A stretch of DNA of 64,000 nucleotides from Thunnus maccoyii (GCF_910596095.1 NC_056539.1:5202001-5266000); one strand, 5' to 3'. Shown: positions 1 to 13,924, counted from the first letter of the stretch. The notes: generated by a model from the letters alone, not told the origin. Numbers and translations are program-made.

Positions 1-3000
1 CTAAAACTGCTGCAGTAACCTTTTATCTTAACTCAGTTTCTTTCTTTTAAATTCATTGCTATTTTTTTCACATTTTTTTGTGTATTGTAAGTTTTTTTGT
101 CTTTCCAGGTGAACATATGGGTGGGTTTGGATGTCAGGACTTCTGGTTTATGTTTTCACTGGTTTGTGATACGTTGAAAATCTCTAAGTGCAACTCATCA
201 TTGCTGTGCATGGACACTGAAATCCATGTATGATTAATTATAATATAAACGTAATAAGAACAAGCTATTAATTTACACACTACGACATGAAGGAAGCAGA
301 ATAAAAATCTCTTCAACTGAATAGAACAATGTGCAAAAAATCAAAAAGTAATTTTTAAGATGCAGGTGGCCCAGTGGTCTGGGTTGAATACAGTATATTC
401 ACAAAATCTTTACAACACACATCCAATATCACAGTAGAATATCTTAAGAAAAAGTTAAATGTAGAAGAATTCATGAATGTACAAGAGTTATGCTGATTAC
501 ACAGACTGACTTGCTTAAAAAGGGGGCAGTTTTTCATTCAGGCTCTCAGGTTGTAAAGTCAATTCAAAGTCAACATAACTTTCCACATCTCCTCCTCTGT
601 GTCATATTTTGATGCTCTATGACTAAATATATTTTATGTATGACTGAATATAACAGATCTGAAAATTTATGTTTCAAATCCACCACTGAAGTGTTCTCAT
701 CTCTGCAGTTATCACAGGTTTTGGCATTTTTTTGTTTGTTTGTTTGTTGTTTTGTTTTGTTTTGTTTTGTTGTTTTCTTACACATCTCTAGCAGACAAAG
801 GTGCAATAAATTCCTGAAACGGGTATTCCAGTGATTTAGAAAATGTATAAAGTTGGGGGACTCACAAGAGAAAGATTTAAAAAAGAATGGTAAAAACTGA
901 AGGAGCAGGGAAGATATCCTGATTTTCTCTTTCTAGTATGGGTCAAACTCCAAAAACAATATCATGGTACATCATCTGGGTTATTTTTTTCCAGACATTA
1001 GAAAGCTCCTTCCAGAGCCACAAAAGAAGCTGTACAACTGTTTACACAAGCTGAGTAGTAGCTCACTCATTTTTACAAGTGAACTGAACAATTTGAAACA
1101 TATGAAAACAAGGGAACTGTGTGGATAGCATGCTCAATATCCCAGGTGACCAATTTCCATAATGTAATGTCAGATTATATATCAGGTTGTGGAAAGGCAA
1201 TACAATACTGAAACAATGTGTTTGCAAGCAATTAGGTTTTTTTGTTTTGTTTTTTTTGTTTTTTTACAAAAGGCTCAACAGCAGAGAAAGGGGCAATCTT
1301 CTGCTCTTCTGCATTTTATCCACTAGATGTCGCAGTCTGACAACAGATCTCATGTTACTGTTTATCAAGGAGAAAGTTGAGTAAAAATGGTCTAGTGATT
1401 TTCTCCTACAAGAGGGATTAAAAGATCTTATAATTTTAGATAATTATGTAATTTAGCATGTAGTTTGGCCCTCAGCCTGAGCTGAGTGATGGTGTCTATA
1501 GGAAGACTTGCCTTTCTGTGAATTAAGCAGAATAATGTATGTCTGCATGACCCTACAGCTTGTGTTAGAAGGAGTGTATACACCTGCAGTCTCTAGGCGC
1601 TTTTGCAGCTGCAGTGAGGCCTCTGAGCAACAAAGAGCAGATAAGGAGACACACAGGATAAACTGTCAGTTTGCATGTAACAATGGGCGCCTTATTTGTG
1701 GAAATGGTAGGCTGAAAGGAACAGACAGAGGTTACCATAGTTAACATTGTTTTTTATTTTTTACTATATAACTCTATAACTTTTTTTTAACCCTATCCCT
1801 TTTTTTTAACTTTACACATGCAGTAGGTATCAATAGTGCAGATTTGCACTCTTAGGTGTTTTCCACATACAGAAGGTGGCTCAGTTTCTTTGGAGCTCTT
1901 TAGCACCACCAAGGTGCTTAATCCTCTTCTCTCAGCCTAAATCTGTCTCTCTGTATGTGAGTTTATCCAATTCAGCAAAGTGTCATTGCATTATACTGCC
2001 CCACATTCTGGCTACTCTCCCCAAAGCAACAAAAAAGACCTTACATAGATTTGGTGCACATGTTTTTAATTGAAAATATGATGTGCATACATTACTGTTC
2101 AGTGTTGTGCTGAACACATAGTTAACTTAATATACCAATCATCTAGCTATGCCCATAAACAACCATACAGGTATAAAACACTGCAGGATTGTCCACAACC
2201 AAAGTGGAAACACTGTTTGGCCCTTTTTTAATTCACTACTCTGTCTACCAACATAAAGCTACTGGCAGGAGAAAGGGGTTCATTAGTTTCTGCTACATAT
2301 TGAGCGATACTGTATGGCTATCATATAGCTTTTAATACAACCTCATAGGCAAAGATCACTCTCTAGTTGCCAACTTTTGTGAGACAAAAAATACATCAGT
2401 TTTAAAATTAGTTTTAAGATTCCACGGAGTGATTGTACTTTGAAGGTATAGATTTGTTGGTCATCAGTATATCACCTACCTTTCTTGTTTTTATATGTGT
2501 TTTTTCCTTACCTGCAGTGTTTTTGTGGTCAAGTTTGTGTGTTTCTTGAGTTTCTTCCACTGTAAATTAAAAATGTAATGTAAGATTAAAAACTGAATAG
2601 CATCTATTTGTGGGCTATTTAATGTTAAAATATCGAGAGAAGTGACATCTTTCTTCGAGCTGACTGACGGCCTTGTATGGAAGCAAAGGAAGGCCATGAT
2701 AATTAGAATTTTACAAGCAATTGAATACCCAATACCCACATTTAAATTTTGTTATATTTCCACTATGTCCATTGAAATAATTTCCTTAACTAAATTTATA
2801 TGGTTTCAATTCCTGCCTTTTCCAGATTTGTTTTTTTTTATTATTTTGCAATTGCAAAAACATTCCCCTTCCCAGAATCACAAATCCTGACAGAAAATTC
2901 AAGTGTTTCCGATCACAAAACTTAATATTTGTTATCTTTGTAAAATCCTCCTCAGCATGTATCTGAATCAACTGAACCAACTCTGTGATTTCAACACAGC

Positions 3001-3404
3001 ACTCTGGTTTAAACCCCAGACCTGCCTTGCTTAGGTGTCCTAAAGCAAGTTATAAATCCTTGTGTTGTTCTGCAGAGAAACAAGTGAAAACATATCTTAA
3101 ATATCATGTCATATCAATGTTTAATAACCTCTCATTGTTCAGCAATACAAGGCCAAGAATCATGGGCTTACTTATACTCATACTTGTGTTCATTGACAAT
3201 GAATCTATCAGCTGCTCACAGAGTTACTGTTGTTCAAGTGGATAGTTTTAGAGGTGCCAGACTTCTGCAAACTGATAAAAGAATTTGGTCTTCACCAAAT
3301 TTTAATTTTGTTTTGATTTATTTTCACATCACTGTTAAATATAATGACATGTTTACTGGAGGTTCAAGTCTGACTAATGTACATGGCACAGATGCAACAA
3401 AGTG
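1..3404. other. Intergenic DNA, no gene recognised
   Basis: AT-rich sequence with T/G-rich low-complexity stretches near 724-775 and 1230-1265. All open frames are short and none resembles a protein family I know. The one exon-like object is on the minus strand at 2513-2560: a polypyrimidine-AG acceptor, 48 bases, then a GTAAGG donor. It is treated as a finding because no partner exon could be identified. The rest shows nothing I can name. Confidence 0.5.
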
Positions 3405-3505
3405 AATCAAAGTGAAACCAAATGCAAAGTGTCTCAGTAAGGCGTTGCTTCACCACAAGCTTCAATAACAGCTTCAGGGCACTTTCCAAGTCTGTGTAAC
3501 TCTAC
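3405..3505 (+). repeat. Left part of an older interspersed repeat split by a LINE
   Basis: The text around 'cagcttcagggcactttcc' and 'tctgtgtaactctactg' is a phrase I recognise from a repeat family dispersed in fish genomes. Its continuation ('ctggagggatgacaaac') does not follow here but resumes at about 4380, after the LINE fragment. The class of the older element is not certain from sequence alone; it is probably a DNA transposon. Confidence 0.5.
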
Positions 3506-4380
3506 TGAGAGTTGTTAAAAACTACAAACCAAGCCAGAAATCTTGGTGTGGTCAGACCACACTCAGACCTAAATTTAAACAGCCACATTAGGACAATTAC
3601 AAAGTCAGCCTACTATCACCTGAAGAATATATCAAGAATTAAAGGACTTATGTTTCAGCAGGATTTGGAAAAACTTGTCCATGCATTTATCTTCGGTAGA
3701 CTTGACTACTGTAACGCTGTCTTCACAGGTCTCCCTAAAAAATCAATCAGACAGCTGCAGCTGATTCACTAAGACCAAGAAAGTGGATCATATAACTTCA
3801 GTTCTCAGATCTTTACGCTGGCTTCCTGTCTGTCAAAGAATTGACTTTAATATACTGCTGTTGGTTTATAAAGCACTGAATGGTTTAGGGCCAAAATACA
3901 TTTCTGATCTGCTGCTACATTATGAACCATCCAGACCTCTCAGGTTGTGTGGGACAGGTCTGCTTTCTGTCCCCAGAGTAAAAACTAAACATGGAGAAGC
4001 AGCGTTCAGTTTTTATGCTCCACATATCTGGAACAAACTCCCAGAAAACTGCAGGTCTGCTGCAACTCTCAGTTCTTTTAAATCACAACTGAAGACTTTT
4101 CTGTTTGCCGCTGCCTTTTATTAAACCAAATTTGAGGATTAATATTTTACACTCCACTGTAACTTTATTCTCTTGTTGTATCTGTTTTATTCCCTTTTGA
4201 CTTCTTTTTATTTCCAAATTTAACACTTTTTAATTGTTTTTATATGTTTTTTTAATTTTGTTGCTTTTATATTCTGTTGATGCCTTTTACGCTCTATGTA
4301 AAGCACTTTGAATTGCCTTGTTGTTGAAATGTGCTATACATATACTTGCCTTGCCTTGCATTGCCTCGCCTTGCCTTACT
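3506..4380 (+). mobile_element. 5'-truncated LINE (L2/CR1-like), reverse transcriptase C-terminal part
   Basis: Two frames (3512-3772 and 3783-4124) together read like the end of a fish L2/CR1-type LINE ORF2. The first contains ARNLGV, HIRTITKSAYYHLKNI and FGRLDYCNAVFTGLPKKS; the second contains DHITSVLRSLRWLPV, RIDFNILLLVYKALNGLGP, PSRPLR and a final LWNKLP-type motif (IWNKLPENC). The frames are broken near 3768-3783, where the usual linking segment of about eight residues is missing, consistent with a small deletion and frameshift. A short 3' UTR ends in tandem CCTTG-like pentamers (about 4343-4378), a typical 3' tail for these LINEs. The endonuclease and most of the RT are absent, so the copy is dead. 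No promoter or poly(A) tail was seen. Confidence 0.85.
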
Positions 4381-4640
4381 GGAGGGATGACAAACATTCT
4401 TCCAGAACATGTTTCCTCATTGATTTGGTGATGGTGTTGGAGAACATAACACTCCAAAATCCCCTCTCATGGGTGTTCAGTTAGATTGAGATGTAGTGAC
4501 TGTTAAGGCCATAGCATATATATTCACATCATTTACATCACATAAGGCAGTGAGCCCTTGTGTATGTATGGAAGCATCAGCAATCATTATGTTTCTGCAC
4601 TCATTTATTCTGTCTTTGTCACCCATCTACATACTGCAGT
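4381..4640 (+). repeat. Right part of the older repeat interrupted by the LINE
   Basis: Phrases such as 'ggagggatgacaaacattc', 'gtgttggagaacataacac' and 'gggtgttcagttagattgag' continue the family that begins at 3405. The junction ('ctctactgaga' on the left, 'ccttactggaggg' on the right) suggests a short target-site duplication around TACTG. The right limit is approximate. Confidence 0.5.
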
Positions 4641-4684
4641 GTTATAGTGTGTACTGTACACATGGTATGGTATAGCATACTATA

Positions 4685-5246
4685 ATACAGAGATGGAAGG
4701 TTAGTAGTTAGGAAGTAGTTACTGTACTGTACTTCAATGTAGTTTTGATGCACTTTACTTAATATTTCCACTTAATGCTACTTTACACTTCTACTCCACA
4801 ACATTTAAGATGCGAACATTGTACTTTTTATTCCACCTCATTTATTTGATAGCTGTGACTTTACATACAGAATATATGATATTATATATTATAACATATA
4901 ATGCATTATTATATACAGTATATACTGTATATAAACTTCCCAACAGTATAGCCTATAAAGTAGTTAAGACTAACTCCATCCTCACCAGCTTCTGTACAAT
5001 ACAAAAATGTTGATACATGTTATTGAATCAGTAATAACCATCAAATAATATAATATATTTAATAATATATTACTAAAAGTGGTAATTCTGCTGCATAATG
5101 AACATTTTTGATACTTTAAATAAACTTTGTGGTGCTTTGACTTTAGAAAAAAATAAATAATAGAACTTTAATTTCCAGTGGAGTATTTTACTGTGGGGTA
5201 TTTCCACCTTTACTAAAGGATCTAAATACTTTATCCACCACTGTTA
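4685..5246. mobile_element. Non-autonomous DNA transposon (MITE-like)
   Basis: The body ('tactttacacttctactcc', 'tgtactttttattcc', 'gtatttccacctttactaaa') matches by memory a teleost repeat common in percomorphs. The ends look like short inverted repeats: the left begins ACAGAGATGGAAG, and the reverse complement of the right end begins ACAGTGGTGGATA. No transposase frame is present. Its superfamily (possibly hAT) is an inference. Confidence 0.6.
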
Positions 5247-5260
5247 TAATAGTTTATATT

Positions 5261-5702
5261 ACAGTACAGTATAGCATAGTATAGTACAGTATAGTATAGT
5301 ACAGTATAGTACAGTACAGTACAGTACAGTACGGTATAGTATAGTATAGTATAGTATAGTATAGTATAGTATAGTATAGTATAGTATAGTGCAGTACAGT
5401 ACATTATAGTATAGTATAGTATAGTATAGTATAGTATAGTATAGTACAGTTCAGTATAGTATAGTATAGTATAGTATAGTATAGTATAGTATAGTATAGT
5501 ATAGTATAGTACAGTTCAGTATAGTATAGTATAGTATAGTATAGTATAGTATAGTATAGTATAGTATAGTATAGTGCAATACAGTACAATATAGTATAGT
5601 ATAGTACAGTTCAGTATAGTATAGTATAGTATAGTATAGTATAGTATAGTATAGTATAGTATAGTATAGTGCAATACAGTACAATATAGTATAGTATAGT
5701 AG
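5261..5702. repeat. ATAGT pentanucleotide satellite with higher-order blocks
   Basis: About 440 bases of tandem ATAGT with scattered ACAGT, GCAGT and TTCAGT variants. Variant blocks recur: 'acagttcagtatag' appears three times (about 5446, 5511 and 5606), and 'gcaatacagtacaatatag' appears at about 5576 and 5671, 95 bases apart. This indicates expansion by copying longer units rather than only slippage of the pentamer. Translated frames here (YYTIL repeats) are not genes. Confidence 0.95.
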
Positions 5703-5819
5703 CACAAGTTAATGTAATACAACTGCATTTTATTAGGTCAAACCGTATGTGAGTAAAATATATTTTTAATGATTATTTCATCATTGGATATTGGTCATAA
5801 CAGGGTATTCAAAGCTGTG

Positions 5820-5834
5820 GGAACAAATTGTTCT
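5820..5834. promoter_or_regulatory. Glucocorticoid/steroid receptor element match upstream of glul
   Basis: The 15-mer GGAACAAATTGTTCT is two receptor half-sites (GAACA, TGTTC) in inverted orientation with a 3-base spacer, the classic steroid receptor arrangement. It lies about 390 bases upstream of the glul TATA box. Induction of glutamine synthetase by glucocorticoids is established in vertebrates. That this particular site is used is an inference. Confidence 0.55.
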
Positions 5835-5857
5835 GTTTATAAAACTGGGCTTTAGGG

Positions 5858-5871
5858 TCACTAGAGGGCGC
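5858..5871 (+). promoter_or_regulatory. CTCF-like core motif
   Basis: TCACTAGAGGGCGC matches the 14-base CTCF core (CCASYAGRKGGCRS) at 13 of 14 positions. It sits between the steroid receptor element and the CT tract upstream of glul. Similar words also occur in fish repeats, so binding is not certain. Confidence 0.4.
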
Positions 5872-5906
5872 ACTATTTGTTTATCACTTCCAGTCACAAA
5901 AAGTGT

Positions 5907-6019
<113 letters not shown>

Positions 6020-6188
6020 TGTCACATTTCACATCCTATTTGAATCGGTATCGCTGTCTGGCTGTGTTTTTTCCGTGCTTCGCATACGTTGGTGAAAGGT
6101 TAACCAGAGTTAAAAGCGTCTCTGTGGGATTTCTCCTTTTGTTATGACCGCACAGAGCCCATCACGACCTGATCACGTTCCCCTGCAG

Positions 6189-6341
6189 CCAATCAGAGGC
6201 GGCGGAGAAGCTCAGCAGCGCTATAAATGCACCGTAGAAGCGCTGGATGAAGTAGGAATGAACAACAATAGACACCTTCAGACTGACCAAACATCTAGAG
6301 GCTGTTTTGACCTTTTGATATTTGTCTACACTTAACATAAG
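6189..6341 (+). promoter_or_regulatory. glul: glul core promoter and non-coding exon 1
   Basis: CCAAT at 6189-6193 and TATAAA at 6222-6227 predict transcription start near 6252. The first exon ends at 6341 before a consensus GTAAGC donor. Joined to exon 2 at 6801, the frame leading into the ATG carries a TAA at the very end of exon 1. This first exon therefore cannot supply an N-terminal extension, and the product from this promoter should be cytosolic rather than mitochondrially targeted. Confidence 0.75.
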
Positions 6342-6817
6342 GTAAGCTATATCGGTCACTGAGATGTATAAAGACTGCTGGATTTATTTCTACAAGGCGG
6401 TTTGTTTTCTGTTGGTGCGCTGCTGAAAGTTTCCCTTTGTTTCAACCTGTTATTTCAATGTGTAGATGTTTACTTTTTCCTAATACACACAGTTAAATGC
6501 TACTATATTTGTATGTATTTTGCACATTTTATGCCTATATAAAAGCTCGTATTATTTGAATCAGAGCAACAGATGATCAGACAGGTTGTGTCCTGAATCA
6601 CTGATGGTGCTGTTGTGTAATCAGTCATAATGTGGTTATACTGCCATGGGGATTTTCCTGGCCAATAACACTCACTACAACCTTATTTTTGTCAGCCTTA
6701 TGTTTTTTTCTCTCTCACACTATCTTACATGCGCAATCAAATATAGTGGCTCCACTGTGATCAGTAGTGAAGCTCATCATCTGATCTCTTTACTCTGTAG
6801 GTGTCTGGGTCAAAAAA

Positions 6818-8509
<1,692 letters not shown>

Positions 8510-9062
8510 ACAGTCTGAGAAGAAGTGTCATTACCAGTACTATATTTAGCCTTGTCTGTTCCAAGACTTTACGGATCGATCTTTAACTTTTTTGAATTTT
8601 TTTACTTGACAGATGAAACAATGATTGAGGTATCCCTGCATTCTATTTGAATTCAGTTGTATGCAGCAGTTCTTTACCTCTGACACAAATACTGCCTTTT
8701 TGTCAACAACAGTGTATTTTGTCATGGTGTCATGGTAGTTGATGATTTATACAGAATTTCATTATTGTAATATGTTTAACTTGTACTAATGAAAAACTGT
8801 CAATGAGAGCAGCAAGATTGTGCTGCCGATCTTGTAACTGACCCAAAGGATCCCAAAGGCATTTGAATGTTTTCAGCAGTCTTGACCTCACTGTCACACT
8901 GGTGGTTTGATCATGTTGTGAATTGATGAGGTCATTATGTAAGTCAGTCTACTTTTTGTGTTTTCTTTTTTAACAATGCATGTCTGTTTTGTCTGTTTTT
9001 TTTTCATTTGTAATTGCCACTTGCAAAAAAACATCTTTAATAAACAGCTAACATTTTTACAA
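8510..9062 (+). other. glul: glul 3' UTR with polyadenylation signal
   Basis: AT-rich non-coding sequence follows the stop codon and ends with AATAAA at 9039-9044 and a GT-rich tail. The length (about 550 bases) and single clear signal make this the likely last exon end. Confidence 0.75.
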
Positions 9063-10284
9063 CTGTAGTTTGACCCCAGTTTAATCCCACATATATCCTG
9101 TGTCGCCTGTAGTTATATTCCAGACACCAGTGCGTCAGATCCAGACTATCAGCTGATACAAATCTGTGAAATGTGATCGGTGTTAAAGGGAAAGTGCTCT
9201 GTAATGTTTAACAAATGGTGGTTAATTAAGACAGGGAACATCCCCATCCTCTTACTTATTTGAACAGCTGATCAGACCAAGTGACTACCATCAGTAGAAA
9301 ATTAACATGACGTCAAACCTTTAAAAGGGTTTTGACAGATTCATTATTTACTGTAAAAGTGATGACAGCAGGCATGTGAGCACACTGACTTGGCTGACTT
9401 CTGAAGGGTATCACTTTGGTATAGCACAGGTCATTCCAGAAATAGTGCGTGTGACTGCTTGGTATGTTGTTTTGACAGAACCCTCAATAACCTATGGACT
9501 AGTTTTTAAAGTAGGCCAGGAAAGTAAAGGGATGATGGGTGTTTCTTTCCAAAATCTGTCAGAGGACCTGAGAACCTATGGAGAAGGATGGGAACTTATT
9601 TTGTGCAGTTAGTCGTACATTTGTACCGCATCACACACTGTATTAGACAAGTTGCTTAAACAAGTTTAGGCAATTTGGTAAATAGGGTTAGACTCTATCA
9701 GGGTTATGTAACAACAACTTTAACTGATTATCAAAACGTAAAGATGCTCTCTGAACATGTGTTCATTCATACAAAAATACTTTGAATAATAAAAATACAA
9801 AGAAGTTAAAAAAAGAAAGTTTAATAAACTTACAAATTGTAAGCATATCACCTCCTCCTTCATTGAAATCCAGAATCATTACACAAATATGCTTTGTTAC
9901 AAACATTTAGCTGCTACATGCAATATGTCTTTTTCTTCACAGAAAAGTCTGTTCTCACTGTATGTGCACTGCGGGATTCACATTTCTAGATTACATTTGT
10001 ATAAGTTGCATACTGGACCACAGTTGGCTTTTAAATTAGCTGTGATGTCACAAGTCCTGCTTGTACATACATGTGTAAACTCAAATTTAAGGTAAGCAAA
10101 GAAAAGCTTTCCCCCTTCAAAAAATGAATTAGTGTCAAACTCTGCACATATGTCATTCTGCACAGTGAAGCTCAAACATCCAGCTGCAGAAACAATAATA
10201 AAAATGCATTATTGAGTGGGGGGAGACTTTAATTCAAGGCTGATAATTTTAACCTGTCATCACAGTGAAAGGCTATACTTCTCA

Positions 10285-10374
10285 CCATGTTGTTTTTATT
10301 GTAACCTACACTGTCTGATTCAATGTTGTCCATGTTGTTTTTATTGTAACCTACACTGTCTGATTCAATGTTGT
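10285..10374 (+). repeat. Two-copy 45-bp tandem duplication
   Basis: The 45 bases starting 'ccatgttgtttttattgtaa' at 10285 are repeated exactly from 10330. Identical copies imply a recent duplication. No coding role is visible. Confidence 0.95.
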
Positions 10375-13300
10375 GACTGCTTCTACTGTGACTTTTATGT
10401 TACACATGTCATGTGGGGCATCTTATTCCGTAACTATCGGTATAAACTTGGTTTGAAAACAGATGAACTGTACAGTAAACATACAGTATGTACTGATCTG
10501 ATGAGGGTGAGTCATTCCCCGCATTCAGGCCCATGCATGTTACTTGCCAAAACCAGAGAATCAGATGCTCACGGGGGAATTCATGCAAATGTATTTAGCT
10601 CAGTCAACAATCTTAAAGGGATATTTATCATTTATTTGAGTTTTAGTCAGAAGTTTTCATCATTTGTCCCATTGTGGCAAAGGTTTCTCCATTTTTAAGG
10701 TATTTTGCAAGTTCATCAGGCCGTCCTCCGTACATTTATTACACATTTATGATGAATTCTATTCGATTTGACCTACTTTGCATTACTGCTAATCATTACT
10801 TCAAAGCATGTTGTAGTGTGTTAATTTTTTAAATGCATTTTCCTACCTCCTAGGCAGCCGCTGGTGTCTATTTATTTCACTCTAGCATGAAAATCAATTT
10901 GCAAAGATTAGAAACATGCTTGAGTTGGGTAATCCATCACAGAGAATATCATGCCTGCTTTAATTGGGCATAAGACAACATTCTTATTGTAAGAGAAGTT
11001 ATAAGAGAAGATTTGTGAAGTTTGTAATGCATTAAAATGGAAAAATAATGTAATTAGACATAATGAAAGGAGACATAATGTTCAAATTACTGCTATTAAG
11101 TATGGTGGGTTTCTGCATCTTGTTTATCTTAGAGTGATTTATCATTTAGGGATTAATCCCTAATTTAACATGAACCATATGTGTTTGAGAGTTTATTTTA
11201 GTCCAAGGGCTATGAACTGAGATTACTGGAGTCAGTGGGGTGACGGTGTGGCCTAAAGAGGCTCTCCAGTTGTGTTGTCTTCCATTCTATCTCTTCAATA
11301 GTAGTGTCTTTTTCAAGTGTCCTTCAGTAAGATATTGAACCTCTACTCACAAAATCTAGATGTACTTTTTCCACAAGCAGCTAATGAAGGAAAAAGCTGC
11401 CATCTCATCCTCATCAGGAACATGTGTATGGATCATGTACAGATATACAGTATATGAGGGGGCAAAGAAGAGCTAATAAGTAATAGAGAAATACATATGA
11501 AAGGAAATAAAGGCTGATCCTTACATCAAAAAAGTATTTAGTGCTATAAGGGAAAACATTGTAAGGTTAGGTGGCCCATGCCATGCTTTTACTCATTGAT
11601 CTGTACAGAATTACACCATGCTCTGCTCTATTAAACTTACCTCCATTCAGGTTCATAAGGTGAACACCTGGGGAAAAAGAAGTACTGTAAACCTAATGCA
11701 ATCATTTAGTGAGGCTGTGGGTGTGTTTCTGTGATGGTCAAGAACTTGCATTGTGTCAAATTGTGTCAAAAGTAAGGTAAACCAAAAGTGTGTTAGGACC
11801 AATTTCATGATTTTGTTTGCTCAGTGTGTGTATTTGGATACAAATGTAAATGAATGCTGACCATCTTTGAAGTAAAAATACTTCTCACTGTGTGAATTAA
11901 GACAGTTTGCTCCTCATGTGAATTTGGGGTGTTTCTTCATGTAAGATATCAGGTTTGCAACCAAAATGAAGTTCTGCATATGGGCTCTATCACAGCAATG
12001 TTGTGCAAAGTCTGATGAGCCAGACACATTTCAGTTTAGATCCATAAAGTGACTATATAGTATAAAGTTGCAGTGCAGCTCTGTATTTTCTTCCCCCTGA
12101 CTTAGCATGTATGTCATTAGAGAAACTGGAGTAACAGTGCCTGCAGTGGTGTGTGCTTGCAGCAGTGTATTTGACAGCAACAAACCAAACTTGATGTAGT
12201 TTTGAGTTTACTGTCAAATGAAGGAGTCCAAATCAGTTTGAACAGGCCTCCTCAAACTATGTCCACAAGCTGGAGCTCAGGAAATGTTGTTGTATGTAAA
12301 TTCCATTTGTAGAGAGCGAGATTAGACAAATCACAGATGTGTAGTCTGTGGAGTATTTAGTCACTTTTTTTAGTTCAATGGAGGAGAAACGCTTCTACTA
12401 CAAAATGAAGTCTAGTGATCAATACTATCGGCAACTGTTGTAGTAATGCCTGAATAAGTACACATTCTATTGAAATGCATTGTCTAGTGTGTGAATGAAC
12501 AGTACAGCATATTTACTGTTGCACAACCTATTCAAATGTGCCTGTTGCATTAAAAGTGGAGCCCCTCCTCCTTCTCTCCTGTTACTTGACCCCATAGTAA
12601 CTTGTGTCTGCACAGAGGGGTGTGAAGTGTGTGATTGCACAACATTATGAGGATAAATAATATTTTGGATAAGATAACCTGGGCTGATAAACTGGACAAA
12701 GAGGAGGTCTCATGAAGAAAACATAACGCCAAGAACCTCGTTTCCATGGCAGCCTGGAGTCTAAACTCAGGCAATCTGGTGTGTGGAAGAAAGGCGGGGG
12801 TGGGGCTCCATACCAGGCTGTTACATAACAACAGGCAGGTCAAGAATATGTATGGTGCACAGAACAAAGAACCTAGTTTTCAAACTGCAACTGTGGTTCT
12901 TGAAAACAAAATGTCCAGAAAAGCATATCAAATATCAAGACATGCTACATAAATTCACTCTGCCCTTTTCATCACAAAACACAGACTATTTATTGTAAAT
13001 AAATGCATCTGAACTGCAATTCAATCAAATGCACTAAAGCTAATTAGATATTTTGAGACCAAACAGCAAATGAAGCACCATGCTTGGCTGCCTTAGGTCT
13101 AATCACATCACATGAATGCAGTCTCCTTTGCTTTGGAGGCTCTTTAGCTCCAGCTATCACTGCTATCACCGGTGACAAAAGACTGCCTGTGTTTCTGTCC
13201 CACCCATCCCCCTCTTCCTAACCCCCTCCTCCCCCCTGCAGCGGTAGGTTTGGGGACATGTAGTGAAAACCGTCACAGTGTGTCTTGCCTGAAGGTCGGA

Positions 13301-13924
13301 AACTTGAGCAGCTGTGAAAGCAAAGCCGCACAGTGAGACGGAGAGGTTAGAGAACCCTGGACGGACAATCGTGGATGGAGATCAGACCACCACAAATTGT
13401 GGCAAACGTCATCAGTGTTCAAAACAAACACAAGGCAGTTATATGATGAGAACCAACCTGACTGTCATGATTAAATCTGACCTTAAAGCCCAGACCTTAT
13501 CTGTGAATAGTAGAGTGGATGGAGTTCCTCCAGCTGCATAATAGAACACAATAAGGTTCAATTCAGGTTACATTTAAATTCAGTACAAAAAAAAGTCAGA
13601 AATGTTTGGACAAGGAGATTCTTTGAGTGCTTGTGTGCGTGTCCTATTAAGTTTGGCCATCCGGCTGCACGTGCACGACAGCTGACCCAGTGATAAGAAA
13701 CATGAGAGAGCAGAAAGGCAAGTGATGGGCCTAAGAATACACTCAGTACATATTAACATGGAAAACATGAAGTTAACAGGCATGTTTTCAATCTCTAGGA
13801 TTCATGGGATAAATAAAAAGTTCTGTTTTGCGATTACAGTACCAAAATAACATCTGTTATATTAGAGGCCTGGAATAGAAAAATAACTCTAAAACTATTT
13901 CAGTAACTCAGTAACATAAATAGC

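Noticed and set aside
355..400. SINE-like phrase 'gcaggtggcccagtggtct'
   Set aside because: It resembles part of a tRNA-derived box but lacks a full A box/B box pair or a tRNA fold.
1320..1345. CTCF-like 'ccactagatgtcgcag'
   Set aside because: The core is mismatched (TGTCG instead of GGGCR), and this phrase occurs in fish repeats.
5404..5728. Long minus-strand frames rich in YYTIL
   Set aside because: They are translations of the ATAGT satellite, which lacks stops in those frames.
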